Assembly: GCF_900155425.1 (NCBI RefSeq)
Contig: NZ_LT700191.1
Location: 1,876,967-1,940,966, forward strand
Source of the DNA: Parabacteroides massiliensis
Lineage (GTDB): Bacteria > Bacteroidota > Bacteroidia > Bacteroidales > Tannerellaceae
DNA: 64,000 nt
Direction: 5' to 3'
Shown: positions 27,919 through 35,315 of the stretch, piece after piece
How the letters are laid out: every line of letters starts with the position of its first letter
Position numbering within the stretch: the stretch's first letter is position 1
Notes under the pieces: generated by a model
The model's database searches: none
What the model was told of the DNA's origin: nothing
What the model saw: only the letters and a program-made list of their open reading frames with translations
Position numbers and translations under genes: made by a program

Positions 27919-28623
27919 TTAAACTTCTGTCTCTGTTACTTTGTCTTTTTTATCTTTTAAGCCTGCTAATACGATAACAATTTCACCTTTCGGTTCGTTC
28001 ACAGTGAAGTGAGCGATAACTTCTTCCAGTGTGCCGCGTACGGTTTCTTCGTGTATCTTCGATATTTCGCGCGATACGGAAACCGGGCGGTCATTTCCGA
28101 AAAACTCAGCCAGCTGCGTCAATGTTTTGACCAGCCGGAAAGGTGACTCGTAGAAAATGATGGTGCGATATTCCGTTGAGAGCTCTTTCAGGCGTGTCTG
28201 CCTTCCTTTCTTTTGGGGAAGAAAACCCTCGAAACAAAATTTCTCGTTGGGAAGTCCCGAAGCGACCAAGGCAGGAACGAAAGCCGTGGCTCCCGGCAGA
28301 CATTCTACTTCTACACCCTGACGTACACATTCGCGCACTAACATAAATCCGGGATCGGATATCGCAGGCGTACCGGCATCCGACACCAAGGCGATGTTTT
28401 CGCCTACCTTGATACGGGCTGCCACCTGTTCCACCGTTTTATGTTCGTTGAATTTGTGATGTGACTGCATCTTATTCTGTATTTCGAAATGTTTGAGCAG
28501 GATGCCTGTAGTACGCGTGTCTTCCGCCAGAATAAGATCGGCCTCTTTCAACACGCGGATTGCCCGGAACGTCATGTCTTCCAGATTTCCGACGGGAGTG
28601 GGTACTACTGTTAATTTTGCCAT
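27919..28623 (-). CDS. rsmI: 16S rRNA (cytidine1402-2'-O)-methyltransferase
   Basis: 234 residues. Tetrapyrrole-methylase fold with the N-terminal PTPVGNLEDMTFRA signature and AEDTRTT, SDAGTPAISDPG and LPGATA motifs typical of RsmI. It methylates the ribose of C1402 in 16S rRNA. Slightly shorter than the ~280-residue E. coli protein, as in other Bacteroidetes. 24 bp after the upstream gene. Confidence 0.93.
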   Translation of the reverse strand: MAKLTVVPTPVGNLEDMTFRAIRVLKEADLILAEDTRTTGILLKHFEIQNKMQSHHKFNEHKTVEQVAARIKVGENIALVSDAGTPAISDPGFMLVRECVRQGVEVECLPGATAFVPALVASGLPNEKFCFEGFLPQKKGRQTRLKELSTEYRTIIFYESPFRLVKTLTQLAEFFGNDRPVSVSREISKIHEETVRGTLEEVIAHFTVNEPKGEIVIVLAGLKDKKDKVTETEV

Positions 28624-28647
28624 AGCGCTTTTTCAATTGTCCATTGC

Positions 28648-29433
28648 TTAGAGGAAGCGTTTTTCAAGCAGCTTGATAAAGTCTGCTACCGCTTCATCTT
28701 CTATATTCCACTTTAATTCGTTATTCAAATATGTGACCGAGTCTTCATACGAGTGAAGATCGTTCAGGTCGTTGATTGCTTTGTTCATCCGTGCCTCGTC
28801 TCCTCCGAACAACTCGCGGCGGAAACGGAAACGATCGTTCAGGCTGAATGCCTTACGGAAGTCCGAAAGGTTTTTCTTTTCCAACAAATCGTTGAGGAAT
28901 AATCCGGGACGTTCAGCGGAGATCACTTTTTCGGATGTTCCCACTACGGGAGCCTCTGATTCTTTAACGGGATTTGGCTCCGGTTTGGCCGGAGATTCCT
29001 TTTCTGTGGGAAGTTCTTGCCTGATTTCCTCTGCAGGAGTCATTATGGGGGTCGGTTGAGTAACTGCCGGTCCTTCTTCAGGTTTTTCCTCCGAAAGAGC
29101 CTTTTTTGCGGTTTCTTCCGTTACAGCCCGTTTGATTTCCGGTTCTTGGATGACCGGCTCTATTTCTGCCTGTACCTGTTCCGTTTGTACCGGGATGGTG
29201 GCCGATGTGGGAATAGATTGGATCAAAGCCTGATGCTCTTCCATCTGTTTGCGTAATGTTTCGATCTGAGCCGTTTCCAGAGCATGGAGATCTTTCAGAA
29301 TCTTATGAGTGAGGTCGAAAGTCTGGCCGAAAAAAGACACCGGATACACTTCTGCATCCCGCATGCCGGCAACCAGCGTTTCAAGCTCCCGGATATCCAA
29401 GAGCAGATAATCTATTTTTTCCTTATTCGCCAT
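28648..29433 (-). CDS. Hypothetical protein with Pro/Glu-rich linker
   Basis: 261 residues from ATG 29433, chosen because the -7 element TATTTTTG lies at 29493-29486 on the minus strand, so the longer frame starts upstream of the promoter. N-terminal helical region (1-85), a Pro/Glu/Thr-rich disordered linker (about 90-180), and a C-terminal helical domain ending in KLLEKRFL. No signal peptide, so cytoplasmic. Family not recognised. First gene of the operon with rsmI. Confidence 0.65.
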   Translation of the reverse strand: MANKEKIDYLLLDIRELETLVAGMRDAEVYPVSFFGQTFDLTHKILKDLHALETAQIETLRKQMEEHQALIQSIPTSATIPVQTEQVQAEIEPVIQEPEIKRAVTEETAKKALSEEKPEEGPAVTQPTPIMTPAEEIRQELPTEKESPAKPEPNPVKESEAPVVGTSEKVISAERPGLFLNDLLEKKNLSDFRKAFSLNDRFRFRRELFGGDEARMNKAINDLNDLHSYEDSVTYLNNELKWNIEDEAVADFIKLLEKRFL

Positions 29434-29547
29434 TCCTTTATGCCATTCATGAAAATCAGCAAGCCGATTTTCGTTTATATTGCAACAAAAATAGGTATTT
29501 CTTATATATGTAACGAGTTTAAAATACAAAATATTGTTATTCATCCC

Positions 29548-30963
29548 TTACTCCTCGAACTCTTTCGGCAGATTGACCAGATAGAGCCGGTGGGTCGCAC
29601 GTGTGAAGGCTGTGTAAAGCCAGCGGTAGAAATCTTCCCCCAGCATTTCTTCCGTGATATAGCCGATATCCAGAAAGACGTTCATCCATTGGCCGCCCTG
29701 TGCCTTGTGGCAGGTGACGGCATAGGCGAATTTGACTTGCAGGACGTTGTAGTGGGGATCGGCTTTCATCTTTTTCATCTTTCCCGCCTTTGTCGGGACA
29801 TCTTCGTAATCTTCGAGGATGGTAAAGAAGAGTTTGTCGTTCAGCTCTTTCGGTAGTGCAGGCGCATCGGTCTGCAAGGTGTCGAGAAGGATCTTGACAT
29901 CCATCTCGAGATCATAATCCTGAAAACGGACCGATACGTCGGCAAAACGAAAACCATAAAGCTCGTAAGTTCTTCGTACACGCAACACCTGTATGATTTC
30001 GCCGTTAGCGATGAAGTCCATCTCCTTATTGCCGGCAGTCCAGAAGTAGTTGTTCTTGGCAACCATCAGCCTGTCGCCGGACGAAAGTTCTTCTTCCCGA
30101 TACAGGATGCGGTTACGGATACCATTATTATATATGGTAGCCCGCTTGTTGGAACGTGAAATGATCATGGTCTCTTCGATCCCATCCCGGCTGTAGGCCG
30201 AGGATATCTCTTCGATCAGTTCGTCTCCGTTTACCTTCCTGAAATCGGTGAAGCCTTTCAGCCTTAGTTTGGGGAAAATCTCGACCGTCTCGTTTCGCAA
30301 GGCATCCCGGAGACGGGTAGCGTTGAACAAAATGCCGGAGTTTTCGCTTTGACGGACAACCTGTGTGAGGGTGATTTCCTGTACCTTTAAATTATACTCG
30401 CGTAGTATTGCCGGGTTGAGAGCCGGACTTTCGGTTTGCATGACGGGAGGTAGCTGTGCCACATCGCCCATTAGGATCAGGCGGCAATTCTCGCCGGAAT
30501 AGACATACTGGATCAAATCGTCCAGCAGGCGTCCGGTGCCGAAAACAAACGAGTCCAACCCCTCATTGGCTATCATGGAGGCTTCGTCTACAATAAATAG
30601 CGTGTCTTTATGCAGGTTGTCGGCCGGCTGAAAACCGGTCGGTTCGTTGGAAAAAGCTTTTTGGCGGTATATTTTTTTATGTATCGTAAAAGCCTTCTGT
30701 TCGGCATAGCCGGAAAATACTTTTGCTGCCCGTCCGGTCGGGGCGAGCAGGATGCTTTTCTGTTTTAGCTCCGCCATCGTCTTCACCAAGGCTCCGACCA
30801 GTGAAGTTTTACCGGTTCCTGCATATCCTTTCAGCAGTAAAAGCGAATCCGGCTCTTCCGAAAGCAGGAATTCGGATAGGACATTTAACGCTAAAACCTG
30901 GTCTTCGGTCGGATTATATGGGAAATTTTGCGTAATTTGGCGGCTTAAATAACTATTTATCAT
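29548..30963 (-). CDS. RecD-like ATP-dependent DNA helicase (AAA_30/UvrD C-terminal)
   Basis: 471 residues. Walker A GYAGTGKTSL near residue 47, Walker B DEASM near 122, GDVAQLPPV motif III, and a C-terminal UvrD-type AVTCHKAQGGQW motif. Superfamily 1B helicase fold like RecD2 but without its long N-terminal extension. Probably works in DNA repair. A near-consensus -7 box TACCTTTA lies on the minus strand at 30993-30986. Confidence 0.88.
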   Translation of the reverse strand: MINSYLSRQITQNFPYNPTEDQVLALNVLSEFLLSEEPDSLLLLKGYAGTGKTSLVGALVKTMAELKQKSILLAPTGRAAKVFSGYAEQKAFTIHKKIYRQKAFSNEPTGFQPADNLHKDTLFIVDEASMIANEGLDSFVFGTGRLLDDLIQYVYSGENCRLILMGDVAQLPPVMQTESPALNPAILREYNLKVQEITLTQVVRQSENSGILFNATRLRDALRNETVEIFPKLRLKGFTDFRKVNGDELIEEISSAYSRDGIEETMIISRSNKRATIYNNGIRNRILYREEELSSGDRLMVAKNNYFWTAGNKEMDFIANGEIIQVLRVRRTYELYGFRFADVSVRFQDYDLEMDVKILLDTLQTDAPALPKELNDKLFFTILEDYEDVPTKAGKMKKMKADPHYNVLQVKFAYAVTCHKAQGGQWMNVFLDIGYITEEMLGEDFYRWLYTAFTRATHRLYLVNLPKEFEE

Positions 30964-31014
30964 TTTGATCGTAATAATTTTCGCGATAAAGGTAGTGTAT
31001 TAAATATTCTTTTT

Positions 31015-31022
31015 TAAATTTG
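31015..31022 (+). promoter_or_regulatory. Promoter -7 element of the 31057-33086 operon
   Basis: TAAATTTG matches TAnnTTTG and lies 35 bp before the start codon. Confidence 0.5.
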
Positions 31023-31056
31023 CCGAACGAAATAAATTCAAAAAACAATATAAACC

Positions 31057-31686
31057 ATGAAAGTTACATTAAAGATTTTATTGGCTGTGGCAGTAGTACT
31101 GCTTGCGTACATGTGTTACAGAAGTATTATGGGTCCGATCGAATTTAAAGATGAGAAGGATCGTCGTGAAAATTTGATCAAAGCTCGTTTGATCGATATT
31201 CGTAAAGCACAGATCGAGTATAAGAACATTCACAAGGTGCATGCAGCCAATTTTGATGAACTGAGTAAGTTTTTAAAAGATGAAAAATTGCCGTTCCTTA
31301 TCAAGGAAGGTGTGCTGACTGACGAACAGCTCGAAAAAGGTATGACTGAAAAAGAAGCCGTTAAGAAAGGTCTGATCAGACGTGACACTGTTTGGGTAAC
31401 AGCAGTGGACACATTGTTCGGTAGTGGTTATAATGTAGACGATATGCGCAATGTGCCGGGTGCAAACGTGCAGTTCTCTATGGATACGGCTACTCTTACT
31501 TCCGGTTCCGGTTATACAGTAAAAGTATTCCAGTGCGGTGTCCTGTATGACGATTATCTGGGCGACTTGGACAAACAGTTGGTTTACAACCTGAAGGATA
31601 AGGCTGAAAAGATGAACAAATATCCGGGTCTGCGCGTAGGTTCTGTTGAAGAAATCAATAACAACGCAGGTAACTGGGAAGATTAA
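31057..31686 (+). CDS. Membrane-anchored hypothetical protein
   Basis: 209 residues. One N-terminal transmembrane helix (about 5-22, VTLKILLAVAVVLLAYMCY) with no cleavage site, then a soluble charged domain that should be periplasmic. Small-residue and lysine-rich loops; no catalytic motif. The layout resembles pseudopilin-like or secretion-related proteins, but I cannot assign a family. Nine bp before the DUF3822 gene. Confidence 0.7.
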   Translation: MKVTLKILLAVAVVLLAYMCYRSIMGPIEFKDEKDRRENLIKARLIDIRKAQIEYKNIHKVHAANFDELSKFLKDEKLPFLIKEGVLTDEQLEKGMTEKEAVKKGLIRRDTVWVTAVDTLFGSGYNVDDMRNVPGANVQFSMDTATLTSGSGYTVKVFQCGVLYDDYLGDLDKQLVYNLKDKAEKMNKYPGLRVGSVEEINNNAGNWED

Positions 31687-31695
31687 TGACAATTT

Positions 31696-32523
31696 ATGTC
31701 TATTAACCTGTCTGATAAGTTAACAGCTGATCATTCGGAAAATTACATAATGTCCATCCGGCTTCGGTCGGGTGGACTTTCTTTTTCCGCATACAGTCCT
31801 TCGGTGAATGAGAGTTTCTTTTATAGAGACATCGAGTTCGACCGGACAAAACCTTATGTCTCTTCTCTGAAAGAATGTTTCTTTGAAAACGATTTCCTGA
31901 CCTGGTTCTACAAACAGGTCAATGTGGTTTGTGCCACTTCCCGGTATACGATTGTGCCGGCAGCCGTTTTTCAGGAAAAACAGAAAGCGGAACTGCTTGC
32001 GTTCACATTTTCTTCTCCCGAAGGACGTTGTCTGAACAACGAACTGAAAGAAGAACAGGCGGAGTTGGTATTCGGAATGGACGAAGAGGTCTATGAGTTC
32101 TGTTCCCGTTCGTTGGTCAATCTTCATTTTGTCCATCATGTCAGCCCGCTGCTTTCGTTATGGAAGAAGCAGAGCCGTACGCGTTTGCACCGCCGGATGT
32201 ATGTCGTGTTGCATCGGCGGGGAATGGATGTGGCATGCTATGCACAGGGGAACCTGCTTTTCGTAAACTCGTTCGAGTATGAACATACGGACGATATTTT
32301 GTATTATATATTATATGTATGGAAACAGGTTGGCATGGATCAACAGAAAGACCAGTTGTTTCTTTCCGGTGATGCAGGTTTACAGAATAGTATAACGAAT
32401 ACGTTGCGGAATTATTTACGAAACATCGATCCGCAGGAGATTCCTTCCGAGGCCTATTTGATGGGAACGGAGGTATTGCAGGCTCCATTGGATCTTATAG
32501 CTTTATCATTATGCGAATTATAA
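31696..32523 (+). CDS. DUF3822 family protein
   Basis: 275 residues, no signal peptide. The order and sequence (SLKECFFENDFLTWFYKQV, FVHHVSPLL) match DUF3822, a Bacteroidetes family with an actin-like fold whose gene sits beside rsmD in many relatives. Function unknown. Its last 13 bp overlap the start of rsmD, so the two are translationally coupled. Confidence 0.75.
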   Translation: MSINLSDKLTADHSENYIMSIRLRSGGLSFSAYSPSVNESFFYRDIEFDRTKPYVSSLKECFFENDFLTWFYKQVNVVCATSRYTIVPAAVFQEKQKAELLAFTFSSPEGRCLNNELKEEQAELVFGMDEEVYEFCSRSLVNLHFVHHVSPLLSLWKKQSRTRLHRRMYVVLHRRGMDVACYAQGNLLFVNSFEYEHTDDILYYILYVWKQVGMDQQKDQLFLSGDAGLQNSITNTLRNYLRNIDPQEIPSEAYLMGTEVLQAPLDLIALSLCEL

Positions 32524-33086
32524 GCGGAATATACGGACGGCGCCGTTTTGACGTACCGTCTACTTTCAGTGCCCGTCCGACGACGGACTTTGCGAAAGAA
32601 AATATCTTCAATGTGATCTCCAACCATATCGACTTCGAAGGATTGGATGCGCTCGATCTGTTTGCCGGGACAGGGAGCATCTCTTTCGAACTGCTTTCAC
32701 GCGAATGCCGGAGTGTGACGGCTGTCGAAAAGAATAATGCGCATGCTTCTTTTATCGCCAAAGTTGCCAAAGAGTTGAAAACGGATTCGCTGACGCTGAT
32801 TCGCGGCGATGTTTTCCGTTATCTCCATTCGGCGCCGGCTCAACATTTCAATTTCATCTTTGCCGATCCTCCTTATGCCCTGAAAGAATTGCCCGAAGTG
32901 CCGGCACTTGTTTTTGAACGCGACCTGCTGCGCGATGGAGGAATCTTCGTGATGGAACATCCGAAGACAAATGATTTCTCCGGATTGCCTTATTTCTACC
33001 AGCACCGCGTCTACGGTTCGGTGAACTTTTCCATCTTTATAAAAGACAAAGCAGTTTCTAAAGGAGGGGAGAAAACAGACGCATAA
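32511..33086 (+). CDS. rsmD: 16S rRNA (guanine966-N2)-methyltransferase
   Basis: 191 residues. SAM-binding DLFAGTGSISFE near residue 50 and the catalytic ADPPY motif near 122, both diagnostic of RsmD. It modifies G966 of 16S rRNA during 30S assembly. The start overlaps the DUF3822 stop region; the 3' end overlaps the convergent cls gene by 29 bp. Confidence 0.93.
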   Translation: MRIISGIYGRRRFDVPSTFSARPTTDFAKENIFNVISNHIDFEGLDALDLFAGTGSISFELLSRECRSVTAVEKNNAHASFIAKVAKELKTDSLTLIRGDVFRYLHSAPAQHFNFIFADPPYALKELPEVPALVFERDLLRDGGIFVMEHPKTNDFSGLPYFYQHRVYGSVNFSIFIKDKAVSKGGEKTDA

Positions 33087-34503
33087 ACGATTCGGCTATG
33101 CGTTGTTTGATCGGTCGCTTCAGCCAGCGTGACGGCACTAACCTTTCGCAACTGTGCATGTCGTGCAGGAACACCTTCTTCATCTGTTGTGCAAACGAAG
33201 GCTGGTAAACAAAGGCGTTGATCTCAAAATTATGCTCGAAACTGCGGAAGTCCATATTGGCGGAACCGATGCAGGTCAGTTCGTCGTCCGTCACCATCAA
33301 CTTCGAGTGTAGGAATCCCGGTTTATAGAAATAGACCTGGACACCCGCCTTTACCATTTCATCAATAAAAGAATGAGTCGCCATGTTCGCCGTGCGCGTG
33401 TCCGAACGCTTGGGGAGCATCAGTCGCACGTCGACACCTCCCAATGCTGCTATCTGCAAAGCTTGGTTCAGTCCTTCGGTCGGAAGGAAATAAGGAGTTT
33501 GGATAAATACATATTTCTTGGCGTTGACAACTGTGAAGATGGCCGCCTGCAAGAGCGTACGCCATTGTCCGACGGGACCGCTGGTACATATCTGCATGAT
33601 GTTATCGTCCGAGTAGACCGGAAGCTGCGGATAATAAATCTTGTCGTTCAGAAGTTTTTTGCTGACCACGTACCAGTCGATCAGGAAAGCCGCCTGCAAA
33701 CCATGTACTCCCTTTCCGATAATCTTAAAATGCGTGTCTCGCCATATTCCCCAACTGGTTCCTTTCGTATAGCGGTCTGCAATGTTCATGCCGCCCATAA
33801 AACCGACTTTGCCGTCTATGACAACGATTTTCCTGTGGTTTCGGTAGTTGACCTTGCTGGTGAAGACCGGAAACGCCACTTTCAGGAAAGCATTGACTTC
33901 GATACCTGCATCCGACATTTCTTTGAAGAACCTGTCTTTCACGTTCCAGCAGCCTACGTCATCGTAAAGGACACGGACTTCGACACCTTCTTTGGCCTTT
34001 TTGATCAACAGTTCTTTAATCTTGTTGCCGATTTCGTCATCGCAGAAGATGTAATATTGAATATGAATATGGTGGGTTGCCTTGGAAATCTCTTCCAGTA
34101 GGTCGTGAAACTTGTCTGCTCCGTTCGTATAGATCGTAATGTCGCTTCCGTAGAGTAGGGACGATTGGTTGCTGTTGGTCAGAAGTGTAACCAGAGGCTG
34201 GTAGTGGGAGGGAACGGAACATGTATCCTGCGGGAACTTCCCTGCTTGCGGACGTTTCATGATGCGCTTATAGGTGCGCCGGGAGATAATCCGTTGCTTT
34301 CGGTTGTCCTGCCCGAAGAAGAAATAGAACAGAAGCCCGATGCCGGGGGCAAGCAGCAACACGATTACCCAAGGAATGGTTTTCAACGGATTTCGATTTT
34401 CCGTGATGATGACCAGCACCAATCCCAAAATGGTGACGCAGTATAATATAATGAATATTATACCCACTACCCATTGTATATGTATGTGTACGAGTGCCAG
34501 CAT
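33058..34503 (-). CDS. cls: Cardiolipin synthase
   Basis: 481 residues. Two N-terminal transmembrane helices (about 8-30 and 38-58), then two phospholipase-D HKD motifs: HRKIVVIDG near residue 222 and HSKLMVTDD near 400 followed by GSANMDFRS. Joins two phosphatidylglycerols into cardiolipin at the inner membrane. Standard length. 3' end overlaps rsmD tail to tail. Confidence 0.94.
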   Translation of the reverse strand: MLALVHIHIQWVVGIIFIILYCVTILGLVLVIITENRNPLKTIPWVIVLLLAPGIGLLFYFFFGQDNRKQRIISRRTYKRIMKRPQAGKFPQDTCSVPSHYQPLVTLLTNSNQSSLLYGSDITIYTNGADKFHDLLEEISKATHHIHIQYYIFCDDEIGNKIKELLIKKAKEGVEVRVLYDDVGCWNVKDRFFKEMSDAGIEVNAFLKVAFPVFTSKVNYRNHRKIVVIDGKVGFMGGMNIADRYTKGTSWGIWRDTHFKIIGKGVHGLQAAFLIDWYVVSKKLLNDKIYYPQLPVYSDDNIMQICTSGPVGQWRTLLQAAIFTVVNAKKYVFIQTPYFLPTEGLNQALQIAALGGVDVRLMLPKRSDTRTANMATHSFIDEMVKAGVQVYFYKPGFLHSKLMVTDDELTCIGSANMDFRSFEHNFEINAFVYQPSFAQQMKKVFLHDMHSCERLVPSRWLKRPIKQRIAESFMRLFSPLL

Positions 34504-34639
34504 TTCGGATGTTTTTATATCTGTCTGTATATCGTAATTTGTAAAGATAGAAAGCTAAAATGAAAATAGCAAATGCATTGCTTTGTTTTTATAAACTGTT
34601 TTTGTAAACCATATAGGGGTGACATTGTTCAATCTTTAC

Positions 34640-34647
34640 TACATTTG
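34640..34647 (+). promoter_or_regulatory. Promoter -7 element of the rhomboid gene
   Basis: TACATTTG fits TAnnTTTG, 24 bp before the start codon. Confidence 0.5.
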
Positions 34648-34670
34648 ATGCCAATAAATTAGAATAGACT

Positions 34671-35270
34671 ATGATTACTTATGTTATTATCGGGGTCACG
34701 GTTATCGTGTCCTATATCTGTTTTGGCAACCATGAGTTGTTCAGGAAGTTGGCGTTCATACCGTATCGCACTGTCCATAATAATGAATGGTATCGGTTGA
34801 TTACGCATGGTTTCGTGCATGCCGACATGACGCACTTGCTTGTGAATATGTTTACTTTCTGGTCGTTCGGGACATATATGGAGAGTGCTTTCGGTTATTT
34901 GGGGCTTGGTACGGGTAGCTATTTAGGCTTGTATTTCGGCGGGATGGTTATCGCTTCCCTTTATGATCTGGTCCGTCGGCGCAATGATCCTTATTATGTC
35001 TCGATAGGCGCTTCGGGAGCTGTATCGGCTGTTTTGTTTACTTCTATTTTACTGAACCCGTGGGGAAAGATTCTGTTTTTTGGCGTATTGCCGGTTCCTG
35101 GAATTATCTTTGGTGTGATTTATCTGGCCTATTGCCAGTATATGGCGAAAAAAGCGGGAGATAATGTCAATCATAACGCCCATTTCTACGGAGCGCTCTA
35201 CGGTCTGATTTATCCGGCAATATTGGAGCCTTCGCTGATCAAGGGGTTTTATCTGTCACTTTTGGCTTGA
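34671..35270 (+). CDS. Rhomboid-family intramembrane serine protease
   Basis: 199 residues with about six transmembrane helices. HGFVHADMTHLLVNM contains the conserved HxxxxHxxxN of helix 2, the GASGA motif carries the catalytic Ser near residue 115, and the catalytic His is in NAHFYG near residue 171. It should cleave substrates within the inner membrane. The last seven codons and the stop lie inside the left arm of the hairpin repeat at 35251-35309, so this element has shaped the C-terminus. Confidence 0.92.
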   Translation: MITYVIIGVTVIVSYICFGNHELFRKLAFIPYRTVHNNEWYRLITHGFVHADMTHLLVNMFTFWSFGTYMESAFGYLGLGTGSYLGLYFGGMVIASLYDLVRRRNDPYYVSIGASGAVSAVLFTSILLNPWGKILFFGVLPVPGIIFGVIYLAYCQYMAKKAGDNVNHNAHFYGALYGLIYPAILEPSLIKGFYLSLLA

Positions 35271-35309
35271 TCTAAAAGTAACCAAAAGATCAAGCCAAAA
35301 GTAACAGAT
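35251..35309. repeat. 23-bp inverted repeat (bidirectional terminator or REP-like element)
   Basis: Arms 35251-35273 and 35287-35309 pair over 23 bp with a single mismatch; the loop is 13 nt. It separates the rhomboid gene from the convergent outer-membrane gene. The arm core CTTTTGGCTTGATC followed by AAAAGTAACCAAA looks like a dispersed intergenic repeat of Bacteroidales; copy number cannot be checked here. Confidence 0.85.
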
Positions 35310-35315
35310 AGATCA

